Shown here: one piece after another, positions 13,344 through 24,058 of the stretch
Layout of the letters: each line of letters opens with the position of its first letter
Numbering within the stretch: position 1 is the first letter of the stretch
Assembly: GCA_964023275.1 (NCBI GenBank)
Contig: OZ029915.1
Location: forward strand, 38,009,073 to 38,073,072
Direction of reading: 5' to 3'
DNA: 64,000 nt
From: Norana najaformis
Taxonomy: Eukaryota; Annelida; Clitellata; Crassiclitellata; Hormogastridae
Position numbers and translations under genes: made by a program
The notes under the pieces: model-generated
Database searches by the model: none
What the model was told of the DNA's origin: nothing
What the model saw: only the letters and a program-made list of their open reading frames with translations

Positions 13344-14639
13344 TCAGGCGCTGATATAGCCTCGTCCGCTCTCGTGTCTGTAGAAATTGTTAAAATTTGC
13401 GACAACGACTGGCACCGGAAGTGCTATGGTCAGGACACCGGCAATGACGCAGAACGTGCCGACGAGTTTGCCCCAGACTCCCACAGGAACGATGTCCCCG
13501 TACCCGACAGTAGTCATGGTCACAATGGCCCACCAGAATGAGTCTGGGATTGAAGTCATTTTCGACCCGGTCTGGCCAGCCTCGGCGTAGTAGGCGGCGG
13601 AGCTGAAGATGATCATGGCAATGATGAGGAAGAAGAAGAACATGCCGAGTTCCCTGAGGCTTGTCTTGATCGTCAGACCAAGGATCCGAAGTCCCTGCGA
13701 ATGTTTCGAGAGCTTGAAGATTCGAAAGACGCGAAGAACGCGGATGAAGATGAACGATCCGCTTTTCTTCGCCTTCTCGCAGTTGCCCTCCGTCTGCTGG
13801 ATCGCCAGAATGATGAAGAACGGCAGGATGGCCAGCAGATCGAAGATATTCATGATGTTCTTGGCAAAGACCGGTTTCGACGGACAGGCAATCAGACGCA
13901 GGGTGAACTCAACGGTGAACCAGGCAACGCAGATCGACTCAGTGATGAAGAACGGATCCAGGTAGTTTGGGCGGAAGAAGTACGTCTTGCCTTGGTCGGT
14001 CGTCGTGTTCAGGCAGATGTCTCGCTCGAAGGCAGGCAGAGTCTCCAGACAGAAGTTGATTATCGAGACGATGATACAGGCAACGGATGCAATTGCAAAG
14101 ACCTTCGCTGATACGGAACTGTCCGGTTCTTCACAGAACAGCCACAGTGATCGCTGCCATATCGTCTTCGGCAACTGTCGCCTCTTCTCAACCACGAACC
14201 CTTCCTTCTCTTTGTACTCGCGAATCGTGTTTTCGCCCAGCTGGTAGAACTCCAGTTCTTCGAGAAACACGTCTTCCGGAACTTCGAGCGGCCTGCGCAG
14301 TCTTCCGCCACTCTGGTAGAAGTAGAGAATGGCCTGAAAGGACGGACGGTGGCGATCGAGGAAGAACTCGTTGCGACGACTGTCCCAGAACTGGCTTCGC
14401 TTTATCGGGTCTCCAAGAAGAGTCCCCGGAAACCGGTTCAGGGTTCGAAGCTGGGTTTCGAACCGCAGTCCGCTGATGTTGAGAATAACGCGTCGACACC
14501 CGATTCTCCGGCAGTCATGCGTCTCGCCTGGGTCGAGTTCGATGTCAGCAAATTCCAGCAAGGTCTGCGGACCCTGGGAATCGCTGGCATGAATGACTGC
14601 GAGATTATCCTCCGTTTCGTATTTACTGAAAAAGGACAC
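13344..14639 (-). CDS. Shaker-type (Kv1-like) voltage-gated potassium channel, intronless
   Basis: A 431-residue alpha subunit of a tetrameric plasma-membrane voltage-gated K+ channel. Domains in order: T1 tetramerisation domain (about 48-148, starting RVILNISGLRFETQL), S1 (178-199), S2 (230-251), S3 (261-282), S4 (294-312), S5 (331-352), pore with selectivity filter TVGYGD (377-382), and S6 with the PVP hinge (408-410). An N-glycosylation sequon (N211-T-T) lies in the S1-S2 loop. The S4 charges are R300, R303, R306, K309 and K312. The position aligning with Shaker R362 (the first gating charge) is I297. The protein ends only about 14 residues after S6, with no PDZ-binding tail, shorter than typical Kv1 proteins (about 500 or more residues). 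No donor site is evident before the stop. The ORF is uninterrupted, consistent with an intronless Kv1 gene. Confidence 0.95.
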   Translation of the reverse strand: MSFFSKYETEDNLAVIHASDSQGPQTLLEFADIELDPGETHDCRRIGCRRVILNISGLRFETQLRTLNRFPGTLLGDPIKRSQFWDSRRNEFFLDRHRPSFQAILYFYQSGGRLRRPLEVPEDVFLEELEFYQLGENTIREYKEKEGFVVEKRRQLPKTIWQRSLWLFCEEPDSSVSAKVFAIASVACIIVSIINFCLETLPAFERDICLNTTTDQGKTYFFRPNYLDPFFITESICVAWFTVEFTLRLIACPSKPVFAKNIMNIFDLLAILPFFIILAIQQTEGNCEKAKKSGSFIFIRVLRVFRIFKLSKHSQGLRILGLTIKTSLRELGMFFFFLIIAMIIFSSAAYYAEAGQTGSKMTSIPDSFWWAIVTMTTVGYGDIVPVGVWGKLVGTFCVIAGVLTIALPVPVVVANFNNFYRHESGRGYISA

Positions 14640-15059
14640 TCGAAATTGATCAACGTATTGTGATTTTTTTAAAGGTAGCCTAAAGCAAATGTAACGCTTT
14701 ATTTAGGTCAATACAGCAAGAAGCCATTTGAGATTCTGTATGTTTCGGCACATTTCATTTCTTATTAACTCCGACTCCTATAAGCAGGGATGATTGGATC
14801 TTTTAGTTATAGCATTCAACTTGCTTCCACATTTCCTTATATTAATCAAAAACCATAACCTAGTAAACACTATTATATATTGTTAAAAATCAATTCATGC
14901 ATATATATTATAGCTTTTAGTCAAATCTCAGCTGCTTCACAACACCTCGATTTTGAGTGAGTCTGTTTTTCCTCTTCTATCAGGCAATTAGAGCACAATT
15001 TTGTTTAATATTAGTTGCTTATTATTGATTTGTAGAGGCGTCTAAGCCTTTACAGTCAA
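14640..15059. other. 5' flank of the potassium channel gene
   Basis: AT-rich sequence upstream of the minus-strand ATG. Regulatory elements or non-coding 5' exons may lie here, but none can be shown from the sequence. Confidence 0.35.
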
Positions 15060-15222
15060 GTGTCCGTATCGTTAAGGGCATGTCCGTAGACCGGGATCTT
15101 AAATAGCGTGGTGCCTATTCAAACGGGCAGTTTTGGTGAAGGCCCTCACCCGATCAATTAATTGCAAAATAAGCAGGGTCAAGGCCATAGGGTCTCTATA
15201 GAAAACGTGTACATTTACATGT
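15060..15222 (-). repeat. Short interspersed repeat (SIR), near-complete copy
   Basis: Minus-orientation copy of the short repeat. On the plus strand it runs from GACCGGGATCTTAAATAGCG through CAAACGGGCAG, CTCACCCGATCAATTAATTG and AGCAGGGTCAAGGCCATA to GTGTACATTTACAT. It is the same unit, in the same order, as 60598-60752. Confidence 0.75.
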
Positions 15223-17815
15223 TACATCTGTCTATTTGTTGCGAATAGAAACTCCACTTACTCTTTCCAAGTCCTAGGTGTCGTATCAGTATGACTTCCC
15301 ATTCCCCATCCCGGAAGCAACCAGGGCGGTAAATGTCTGTTGGCAAACGTCGAAAGAGCAAACATTTAGAAAAAGTAGTCTTAAGCAACTGATGCAAACA
15401 TATCCACAACAGTGCTCAACAGTTCAACCGCTAAAACCCATCCCATCGATAAAATCGAAGATCAACCGAACATATTTCCTACTAAAATTGGCAGCCAATC
15501 AGAAGCAGTTTGCATGCAACAGCCATGTCTGATCGCTAAACGAACGGACTCCTCCAATCTGCCTCTGCGACTGGATAAGCGGAAACCGGTTAACGGGCAA
15601 AGCAGCAACAGAAAGGTGATTATCCAGCGCACCGAAGACGTAAATAACGAGTTCCGGCTTCCAATACAAACTCTCGATCACAAATCCGAGGCTGTTAAGT
15701 ACTAATGAACGAACACGGAAAATACATTCCGACTCCGAATATCAACAACAGGCCGAAATCGTTCATATATAAGAACCGAGGCCTTCGTTCTACAAGTCAT
15801 CGCTAGAACTTAATTGCTTAACCGCATTCGCTCCTAGATTGCACTTTATCGGTTCGCCCACTATAGGCATTTGCTGCTGCGATTCGCTAACAGCTCTCGC
15901 GTGTATTGGAACGAGAAAGCCGACTTAAAAGGCTCGAATAAAGCGCTCACAGATAAATCGTACAATCATTTCTGACTCTTAGGCCGGCAACAATCGGGAA
16001 CGTATGATCCTCCGGTCGGCTCTGGAATCCTTCGATTAGAGACTGTGGCCAACCCCCGTCCATCTAATATCAGCCAGAACTTGCGATGCCTAAACAGACG
16101 CAGTGTTCGGCTCTGACAGCCGCTGCGTTCCGCCCTGTTCCTCGGCCCCGTCCGACTTCAAGAAAACATTATCGCTAAGACGCAAGGGCTTTTGGTCTAT
16201 CAATGCACAATGCAACCGAAATGCGTTCCAAAAATTATTGTTGTTCCTTACGCTATGACCGGAGGCTTGGAGTTGAGTAGTCCTGCCAGAAATACGATCG
16301 GGATAAAAGACACGAGGATTGTGCAAAATATCTGGGTCAATGAAAGCATATGAAGCATGCAGGCTTTAAGGGGAAGCCGTCTCGTTAATAATTCCATTTA
16401 GACAACAGTATTACCTGTTCTAGTTCTTAAACATTAACGAAAATACAACTTTCTGTCTGCACGGATTGCATGTGTGTCAACGAACTTTCTAAGTTGTCGA
16501 TCGATCAGGCTTCGAACCGTTGAATCGCCCGATTCGTAGCGTAGTGTTAACTCGAGGAAAGACACAAGCCTTTGATTTTCGTATGTATAATCATTGAAAG
16601 GAACAATTCAATCCCAATATTTATTGAGTCACAGATATACAAGTTTCTACACGCATGACTCTATCGACGACATTTGTAACTAAAACTAGTACACGGCAGA
16701 CTACCGCTACAGAATATTTTTTCTTGCTCTCTAAACAAGGCATTTGCGATCGTTTTATAGGCTCTTTCACGCTACGACAGTAGACTGGTTCGGACTAGTC
16801 TACACTGGCCCATTACTCATCGTAACGTAAGCGCGTTGTTTCGCGTGAGCGCCTCCGTGATGAATGCGCGCCAGTCGACGTCATACCACCCCAATGCTTT
16901 GCAGCTAGACGCACCCAGCAGCCATATGCACGTGATCAACGGGTGTACAAACAAGTCAACAATGAATGATCGGTTTGACGTGGAAAATTCCGCGGTGCGC
17001 TAACTAACCAGTCATGAACACCTCAGTAGCCTAATGACGTCGTGGGAAATTCGAATATAAATGTGCACTTAAAATCTGCTGACTCAGTTCACAACATGAT
17101 AATGATTATCACGATAATAATCATCATAGCGTTCATCATAATGATCATCTCATGAACAACATCATGAATAGCATCGCTATCGCCATCAGCTTTATCATCG
17201 TCAACAGCATCTACGGCATCAAACAGTTATCAATATTAAAGTCATCGATCTCATCGTCATCCTCAGCAGCAGCAGCACCATCATCAACGTCGTCGTCGTA
17301 AAATGACAAATGAAAAGACGACTCTAAAAAACTCATAAGAACTTCAGAAGTGTGGTCGTTGAATCCTTCATCTGAAGTGAAAATATGACCATAGCAATTC
17401 AAAAATAGATCAAGCTTTTACACCTTCCAATTTGCATTATCACCCATTTACGATCATTGAAGGACAGCGGGCAGAATTGGCCCAGATAGATTGTTTGTCT
17501 GTGGTACCCATCCACTACTAACAGCGCTCGGCATTCCTTAACTGCAGTGCACTTGCCAGGGTCGTATCCAAATCGTCAAGCCTCACAACGGCATCATCAC
17601 TTCATCATATGATCATATAATTACAGCATCATATCATCATAACATCACAACATAATCGTTGTTGTCATCATCGTATGGCCCAAAATGTGTAGCTATGCAG
17701 TCATTATTCTCAATCAGCTGTAGGCCTGTAGGCCTACTATCGTTTCCGCTTCAGTTAGCCATGACTGTTTGACCTGTCATATTTTCCGGTTGTAATTCTG
17801 TCTTTGTATGTGTGC
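15223..17815. other. Intergenic, no gene recognised
   Basis: Several short ORFs occur (about 15278-15705 and 16090-16326) but none has a domain or exon signature I recognise. The stretch about 17095-17310 is rich in ATCATC/CATCAT trinucleotides and gives an acidic artefact ORF. Confidence 0.45.
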
Positions 17816-17965
17816 AAAAGTAAATGTACATGTTTTATATAGCGACCATATGGCCTCGACCCTGCTCATTCTTCAGTGAATGAATCGGGTGAGATCCTTC
17901 ACCGCCGCTGCCCGTTTGAATGGGCGCCACACCATTTAAAGTCGCCGTGTACATACCGTGCTAGC
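17816..17965 (+). repeat. Short interspersed repeat (SIR), near-complete copy
   Basis: Plus-orientation copy: TAAATGTACATGTTTTATAT, AGCGACCATATGGCCTCGAC, CCTGCTCATTCTTCAGTGAA, GGTGAGATCCTTCACC and CCCGTTTGAATGGGCGCC. Together with the inverted copies it defines a repeat of about 150-180 bp. Confidence 0.8.
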
Positions 17966-19689
17966 CCGAGATTAAAATCTCTGAAATAAGCCACGATCGC
18001 TGTATGAACCGGCATCCTCACGCATAGAGGCACTTAGACGCACGCTTTAATCAATGTAGCTATCCAGGCAGTATGTGTGTGTGACTGTCGATGCATTGAG
18101 GCCTACTCCTGATCTGTTCGTGCCTGTTGATGTCTTTCCGAAACCGAACAAAACCGCACAGAACAAAACAGACTAGGACATTCGAGTAACCGACGAAATG
18201 TCTCAGCACTTCGTTAAAACTCCTTTCATTAGAACGAAATGGAAAGTCTGCGAATTGGCCTCTTGCTGCTGCCAGCTGCGTGCAAGCGCTTGAACACTGT
18301 GTTATTTATGATACGCAATGCATGGCCTGCAGTTGTACAATTAAACTGTGTCGACCCACGCTTACTGAGAATATTCGTAGCTCACGTGAGATTAGGTCTA
18401 CTAAAAGCTCTTGAAACAATTTTTAAACAACGTAATTGTTAAACAAGTCCGATAGGCTGCATAAAATAAAAGCCGATGTACTTTTATCGTAAGTAACATT
18501 TCACAGAAAAATACGATAGCCTATAGTGTGATCAGTTGTTTGTTGCAGAGATTATACCGGATCTATTTGCGCTGGCTTCTGTCCTTCACCACTCCGAAGA
18601 GGAATAGCAGAGCAGTCTTGGCTAAATAAAAGTAAATGTTCACGGTTTTATATAGCGACCGTAATACAGACCGAAGCGAAGATCGACACGTTACGTCAAC
18701 GTAATACGATAGCTCGTATACAGATTTTGTTCAACCTGCCGCTTCAAATACAATGGGAAAGGAAGGCCTATGGTAAAGTCTGCAAAGATTATGTGAATAT
18801 ACTCGTCGACCTTTATGCAAATGCTCGATGAGAAATAACTAAAGAATATTTTAGCTTGTCTTAATGTCCAGTGCATTGTGGCACATATCCTCATGCAAAC
18901 TAAAGATCTGCATGATATTCCCACCTTTATGAAATGCGCATATCGGTCGATTCTGCAACAGAAGACTGCATGTGTAGGGGGTGCCAAATTCGCCAGGAAG
19001 TCCATTAATATGATTGATTGCTAGAGACGGAATCGTCTGGCTGCTTAAAGGCCTGCAACTCTTCCCACAGAATTGCGCAGCTAATATGGAGCAACCGACT
19101 GAAGGTGTTCGGACAAAGTAAAAGATTATTGAGAACCAATGTGCTCGCAGGACTGTGGGCTTATCGTATAGTAACGGCGCGTGTATATGCATTAACTTAG
19201 CATGTGTGCATTAGGACTGTGTATATAGGCCTAGGCATGAGGTGTACATAGACTAAGGTATAAGCCAAAGCTCTATATACGCAACATGCTTGAATAGGCG
19301 CGATCAAACTAGGCTGCATGCATACGAAGATGCAGAGAAGAAGCGTTAGATCGCACCTGGTGTAGTGCGCCAGGGAGATAAGTTTTCCAGATGTGAAGCC
19401 AGTTCTGCAAACTGTTCGCGCCGGAAGACGCAGTGTGTGTAGCCTATCCCGAATCGCGCATCTCTGTAATGTGCGGATATATGAGCCTAACAGACAGCTA
19501 AGCGGCCTCTGCAACTCCGTTGCCCCTCTGCTGAAGAGGCTATCAGGACAAGTCATAGGTTTTCGTCGGAACTGCTCTGCACTGAGGTTCACCGTAGCTA
19601 AAAATACGGGGTCAAAGTCCAGAGGCCACACATGTAGCTTGAATGAAGATTAAACTCTGCGTCACGGGGAAACAGAGGAGATGCCGATT

Positions 19690-19766
<77 letters not shown>

Positions 19767-20202
19767 ACTCAAGTTTTTTACGCATTTCGTTTATTTTCTT
19801 AAATTTGTAGTCATTATCTAATGAGTTATCGACAAGTATCATTGAACGGTATTTATACTTAGCAAGGCTGAAATGAGGACTTGTCCCAATATCTGTATTC
19901 ACAGTGATTGTCTCCGAAGAGTCTCGAACTTTCGCAATCTTTTTTGTGTGCAATTAGCCTGTAGACGTGTCACGTAGTCTGTCTGCATAGCACTCGGAGC
20001 ATAGCATTCGGAGCATAGCATTCGGAATTAACATCATAAGCAGTGCAATAGGCCTGTCGTCAGGATCGTTGACATATACATATGGAGCGTGACCCAAATT
20101 ATGATTCTGATTTTGAACTCTTCCTAGAATGGCTGAAAAGATTCTACTATAAACACCGGCGATCACCTGCTTGATAGTCTTCTTAGCTTAATACCTAGAT
20201 TC
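17966..20202. other. Intergenic, no gene recognised
   Basis: Apart from a 30-bp SIR remnant near 18633-18662 (TAAATGTTCACGGTTTTATA) and the TA microsatellite at 19692-19765, no domain-bearing ORF or convincing exon is visible. Confidence 0.45.
19692..19765. repeat. (TA)n microsatellite
   Basis: About 72 bp of pure TA dinucleotide repeat. Confidence 0.97.
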
Positions 20203-20431
20203 CTCTATCCTGACACCCCTCCTTCCTCAAATCTATAATCTCTGCTCCAATCCCAAACACCACCTACCATAGCTGCCACGCTTCTGTCTGCCTGACTTTT
20301 GGATCTTGACCTGGAACCGAACCCTTTTTACCTCTCGATTTTGTTTTGACTGAGCGCCTGTAAATAAGCTGGTTCCTCTGACTTGGCTTTCGTTGGGTGC
20401 TCTAGAAATCTCGAGATTACGATTACGATTC
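20203..20431 (+). mobile_element. Family A LINE 3'-end copy
   Basis: A 5'-truncated copy with the polypyrimidine-rich stretch (TCCTGACACCCCTCCTTCCT), TGACCTGGAACCGAACCC, the ATCGATTTTG-like block, GCGCCTGTAAATAAGCTGG and the tail GATTACGATTACGATTC. Confidence 0.9.
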
Positions 20432-22215
20432 TTCAACTACTCGCCTGTTCCTTCTAAGATCTATCTCCTTTGAGACAACTGCTCTTCGTAAGCTTACCAG
20501 TTTCAAATGATCATCCGCAGCAGAAATGCATTGATGTATATCTGTATAATCTATGTCTGTATCTCTAGCATATCATTGTCTTTATATGCAAGCATTCGGC
20601 TTTTTTCGGTTAGCTTTTTAATCTTTTAGCTGACGAAGCTGCGTAATCAATTAAGGAATTGTGATAAATCAGAAGAAGGCGCAGTGATTAGAACTCGTAT
20701 GTTTTAGCAAGATCTCTTTGATACTTTGAAATGTCTTGGACATATATAAATCTGTAAACTACACATCTAGCCTATATGTAGCCTAATCAGAGAGTAATTA
20801 TTTTATTTTCTGTCGTGGTCAAACTACACTTCCCATTCTTCCTGCTTCAGTCTCACTCATTAGAGGCCCAAAATTGATTTGCTGGAGTAGGAAATCTATT
20901 CAATTTGGGTAGAGGTGGGCGTTTTATACAAATATTTGGGTGGCTTAAATCACAGTATGCCTTTCATAGATATTATAGCTTTTGCCCCTTGATTTTAAAG
21001 TGTTTACTTAAGTTTTGTCCGATTTTGAATAAAAAATCTTACTATCTGGCCTTTTAAAATTGAAGGCGTAAATTTACACAGAAAGTCTAATACAAAGAGG
21101 ATCTTTTCGAGGAATGAAAGACAAAGATGCCTCCTCTGTATTACCTAAGGTTTAAGATTTCATCAACTGCTGTTCAACCTCACCGTCTCACCTGATTGTT
21201 CGCGAATTCATAAAGCCGCCAACAGTTTACCGCTGTTCAAAAATAAAAGAAGCACACAAATAGGCTATGTATGCGTTAGCTCGACCATGCCAAAGTCCAA
21301 ATGACCATGCCAAATGACCTAAGTCTCGATATAATCTGTTCGTCAGCACAGTGACCCGTCGATGGCCGTGAGTCAGTCGCCCTACAGATCTCGTATGCAC
21401 CAGAGGTGCCTCGAATTTCCTCATAGCATCTCCTATTGGTTGTCGGAGTGGCATCGTTGACTTACGGAGCACTTGTTTGGATCCGGTTTACTTTGGTAAC
21501 CTGCTCAGAAGGGGAAGAAGACAGGCGGCCGACCAGCGCATCTTAATGGGGAAAACATCTGTAAAAGTTACACAGCTAAGATATTTATACAACTGTTTAC
21601 TCTGGATGCGCAGTTTGCGGAGGCCAGCAGAGCTGACTGTGGATGGAGCCAGCAACGGATGTGTGTCAGCTGTGTAGGTGAGCGAGTGGCTTGAAGGTTG
21701 GGTGGTGGGCAGGAGAAGCAGAACCCGTGGTGCGGTGTGTTTGGTAGATGATTCAGCTGGAGTGTAGGGCCTACGGAATGGACACGTTGCCTGTCTATGG
21801 TCCAGGGTCAGATTTAACCAGGTTATGAGTTGGTGGTAACCAGGTTATGATGAGTAAGACCTCCGGGCAGGAACGAAACTTCATGGAGAAGAGATATTAT
21901 CTTCAGTGGGAATCAAAGTTTCCCTGCTTCTTACAGAACGCACCTCTTTGGATCTGTTAGCCATAACCTCAGCGTCTTTGAGAGATTTATACGACGCTTC
22001 ATAAATATCTATACATATATAAATAAATATATACATACATATTTATACATATGTAAATATATATACTTAGGCCTACATACGCCCTGTTACAAATGAGCTA
22101 TTTATGACCTTACTTAGCGAACTGCATGCCTGACCTTGGAGGCGGGTACGAAGTTGTGTACGGCGAAGAAGGAGGCCGACAATTATATGATCCATCACAC
22201 GAACTCACCAACACT
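20432..22215. other. Intergenic, no gene recognised
   Basis: No recognisable exon or repeat. The ORF at about 21477-21677 has no domain I know. Confidence 0.4.
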
Positions 22216-22508
22216 TCACCTCTTGCAATTACTGCGCTAGTCTTTCACTCAAACTGAAAACATTACTTTTCCAAAAATCTTATCCTGATTCTTCCTCTTC
22301 CCGTTATCGCTCTTCTCGCTTCAATTTCAAGCACCATCCATCGTAGCCGTCTGACTGCACCTGCCTGACCTCTGGATCCTGACCTGGAACCGAACCCTTT
22401 TGCCTATCGATTTTGTTTTGACTGAGCGCCTGAGAATAAGCTGGTTCCTGAGACTTAGCTTTCGTTGGGCGTTGTAGAAATCTCGAGATTACGATTACGA
22501 TTACGATT
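22216..22508 (+). mobile_element. Family A LINE 3'-end copy
   Basis: A longer 5'-truncated copy. It starts in the last codons of ORF2 (TTGCAATT...CTTTCACTCAAACTGAAAAC, as in the long element near 57945), then runs through the polypyrimidine stretch and TGACCTGGAACCGAACCC to a four-unit GATTAC tail. Confidence 0.92.
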
Positions 22509-22788
22509 AGGCTTATGCATAAAGGGTCCAGTCAGTTGCAAAGTTCAAAGTAAATTTAGAGCGACTTTAGCGGCATGTATGCACAAGGGCGTCGATAGAG
22601 AGGGCCAGATCCAAGGTACCATGCCTGGTACCATGCGCTCACTCGAAAATCTGATAGCCAGGTGTCCTTTTGGCCTCCCAGCTTAATTAATTCCACAGAT
22701 TCCAATTTTTGTATTAGCAAATTCAGATTTGCTAAAAGTGTTGAAGGCCTGCTGGAAAAAGAATCTAAAAATAAGTATAGGCCTAATA

Positions 22789-22819
<31 letters not shown>

Positions 22820-23001
22820 AAAAATTTTCATCCGGATAATTTTTCAGCTCCCTGAGGGATCATAAATACCTCGGGGCATAAAAAATAATAATTTAATATA
22901 TAATAATAAAAATCTAAAAATAAGTGTAGGCCTAAAGTCTGGAAACGGCGGCGGAAAGCAAATGATTATTGCTGACTAAAAGAAAGATCATCAGAAATTT
23001 T

Positions 23002-23351
23002 GCTAATTAATTTGGCGCTCGAGTTTTAATGCGAAAATTTCTAACAAGCAGGACGTCAATTTCTTAAAAGCGAATTTAATTACGGCTTTGCTTATTTGCT
23101 AATAAATATTTGTACAGATCACCTTTACCCCCCCCCCTCCCTTCCGGGGGCTGCAATTGGAGGCCGGCGTTTAAAAGAGACCATTGCGTTTATTTGCACA
23201 AATCGTAACTTTTTACGCCGTTCAGCTGTTGGGATACAGCGCTTAAAGGTTTTGTACATATAAGAGAACATACATGTATGTAGGCATGTAAATGACGTTC
23301 GAAAATAGCTAATTAATTTGGCGCTCGAGTTTTAATGCGAAAATTTCTAAC
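23002..23351. repeat. Pair of perfect 44-bp direct repeats
   Basis: The 44 bases at 23002-23045 recur exactly at 23308-23351, beginning GCTAATTAATTTGGCGCTCG and ending AAAATTTCTAAC. The 306-bp spacing and sharp edges suggest a repeat-end pair or a local duplication. Confidence 0.85.
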
Positions 23352-23707
23352 GGCAATAAACGCCTACTAGAATACCGCGTAGGCCTAATTGCCGAGATGT
23401 AACCTAAATGTAGGGCATAAGCTTAAATGTAATGTAGCCTAAATGTTGTGTAAATCGACGAAAATTTTCAGCGACACAAATCTAGCTGTGTCAGAAAGAC
23501 CAGCTCAAAATAGGCGCTATATCAATTCATATTCGCAAGAGTCAAACTAATGTTGGATGAATTTTGGCTTAAAGCCTCTGCATCTCCAGCGTCTTTGTTT
23601 CATAGACTCACCGCATCATTTAACTTTAACCGGTCACCGATGCGTACGTAGTCCTTTGCTTCCTTTATAACCGGCAGTTATGATTTGCAATTAGGCCTAT
23701 ATAGTAA

Positions 23708-23820
23708 TTTTTATAGCGGTGGTGAGGATCTCATCCAATAAATTAATTGAAAAATTAGCAAGGCTGAAGCCACATGGTCGCTATAGAAAAGAGTTAACTT
23801 TATATTTACATTTATTAGTT
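23708..23820 (-). repeat. Short interspersed repeat (SIR), partial copy
   Basis: Inverted copy showing GGTGAGGATCTCATCC, AATTAATTGAAAAATTAGCA, CACATGGTCGCTATAGAAAA and the terminal TATTTACAT. Confidence 0.65.
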
Positions 23821-24058
23821 CTATTATGTTTGCTAAGTGAATACCTTATGATATGCGCAGCAAAAGTTGTAACATTGGAAGCCCAACGGAATGCAGCATA
23901 AAGGCGTATTTCAGAACCAGTCTCGCAGGAAGTTATGTTGTCAGCCGTGACGTGAGAGTATGACACAAAACACATTCGTAAATAAATGTCTGACTGTTGT
24001 CATTTCTTCTAAATAGTAATTTTTCTGACTAGAAAGTTTCAAACAGTCGCTGACTATA

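Larger units (their letters stand above)
22509..24058. other. 5' flank of unc-50 with repeats
   Basis: Contains an (AAT)-rich tract near 22785-22825, a G-quadruplex-poor C run near 23130, the 44-bp direct repeat (23002/23308), an ancient inverted family A fragment near 23457-23520, and a SIR copy (23708-23820). The last 200 bases precede the unc-50 ATG and probably include its 5' untranslated region. Confidence 0.45.

Noticed and set aside
13290-14663. Several plus-strand ORFs up to 136 codons
   Set aside because: They are antisense shadows of the potassium channel coding sequence, whose minus-strand product is unmistakable.
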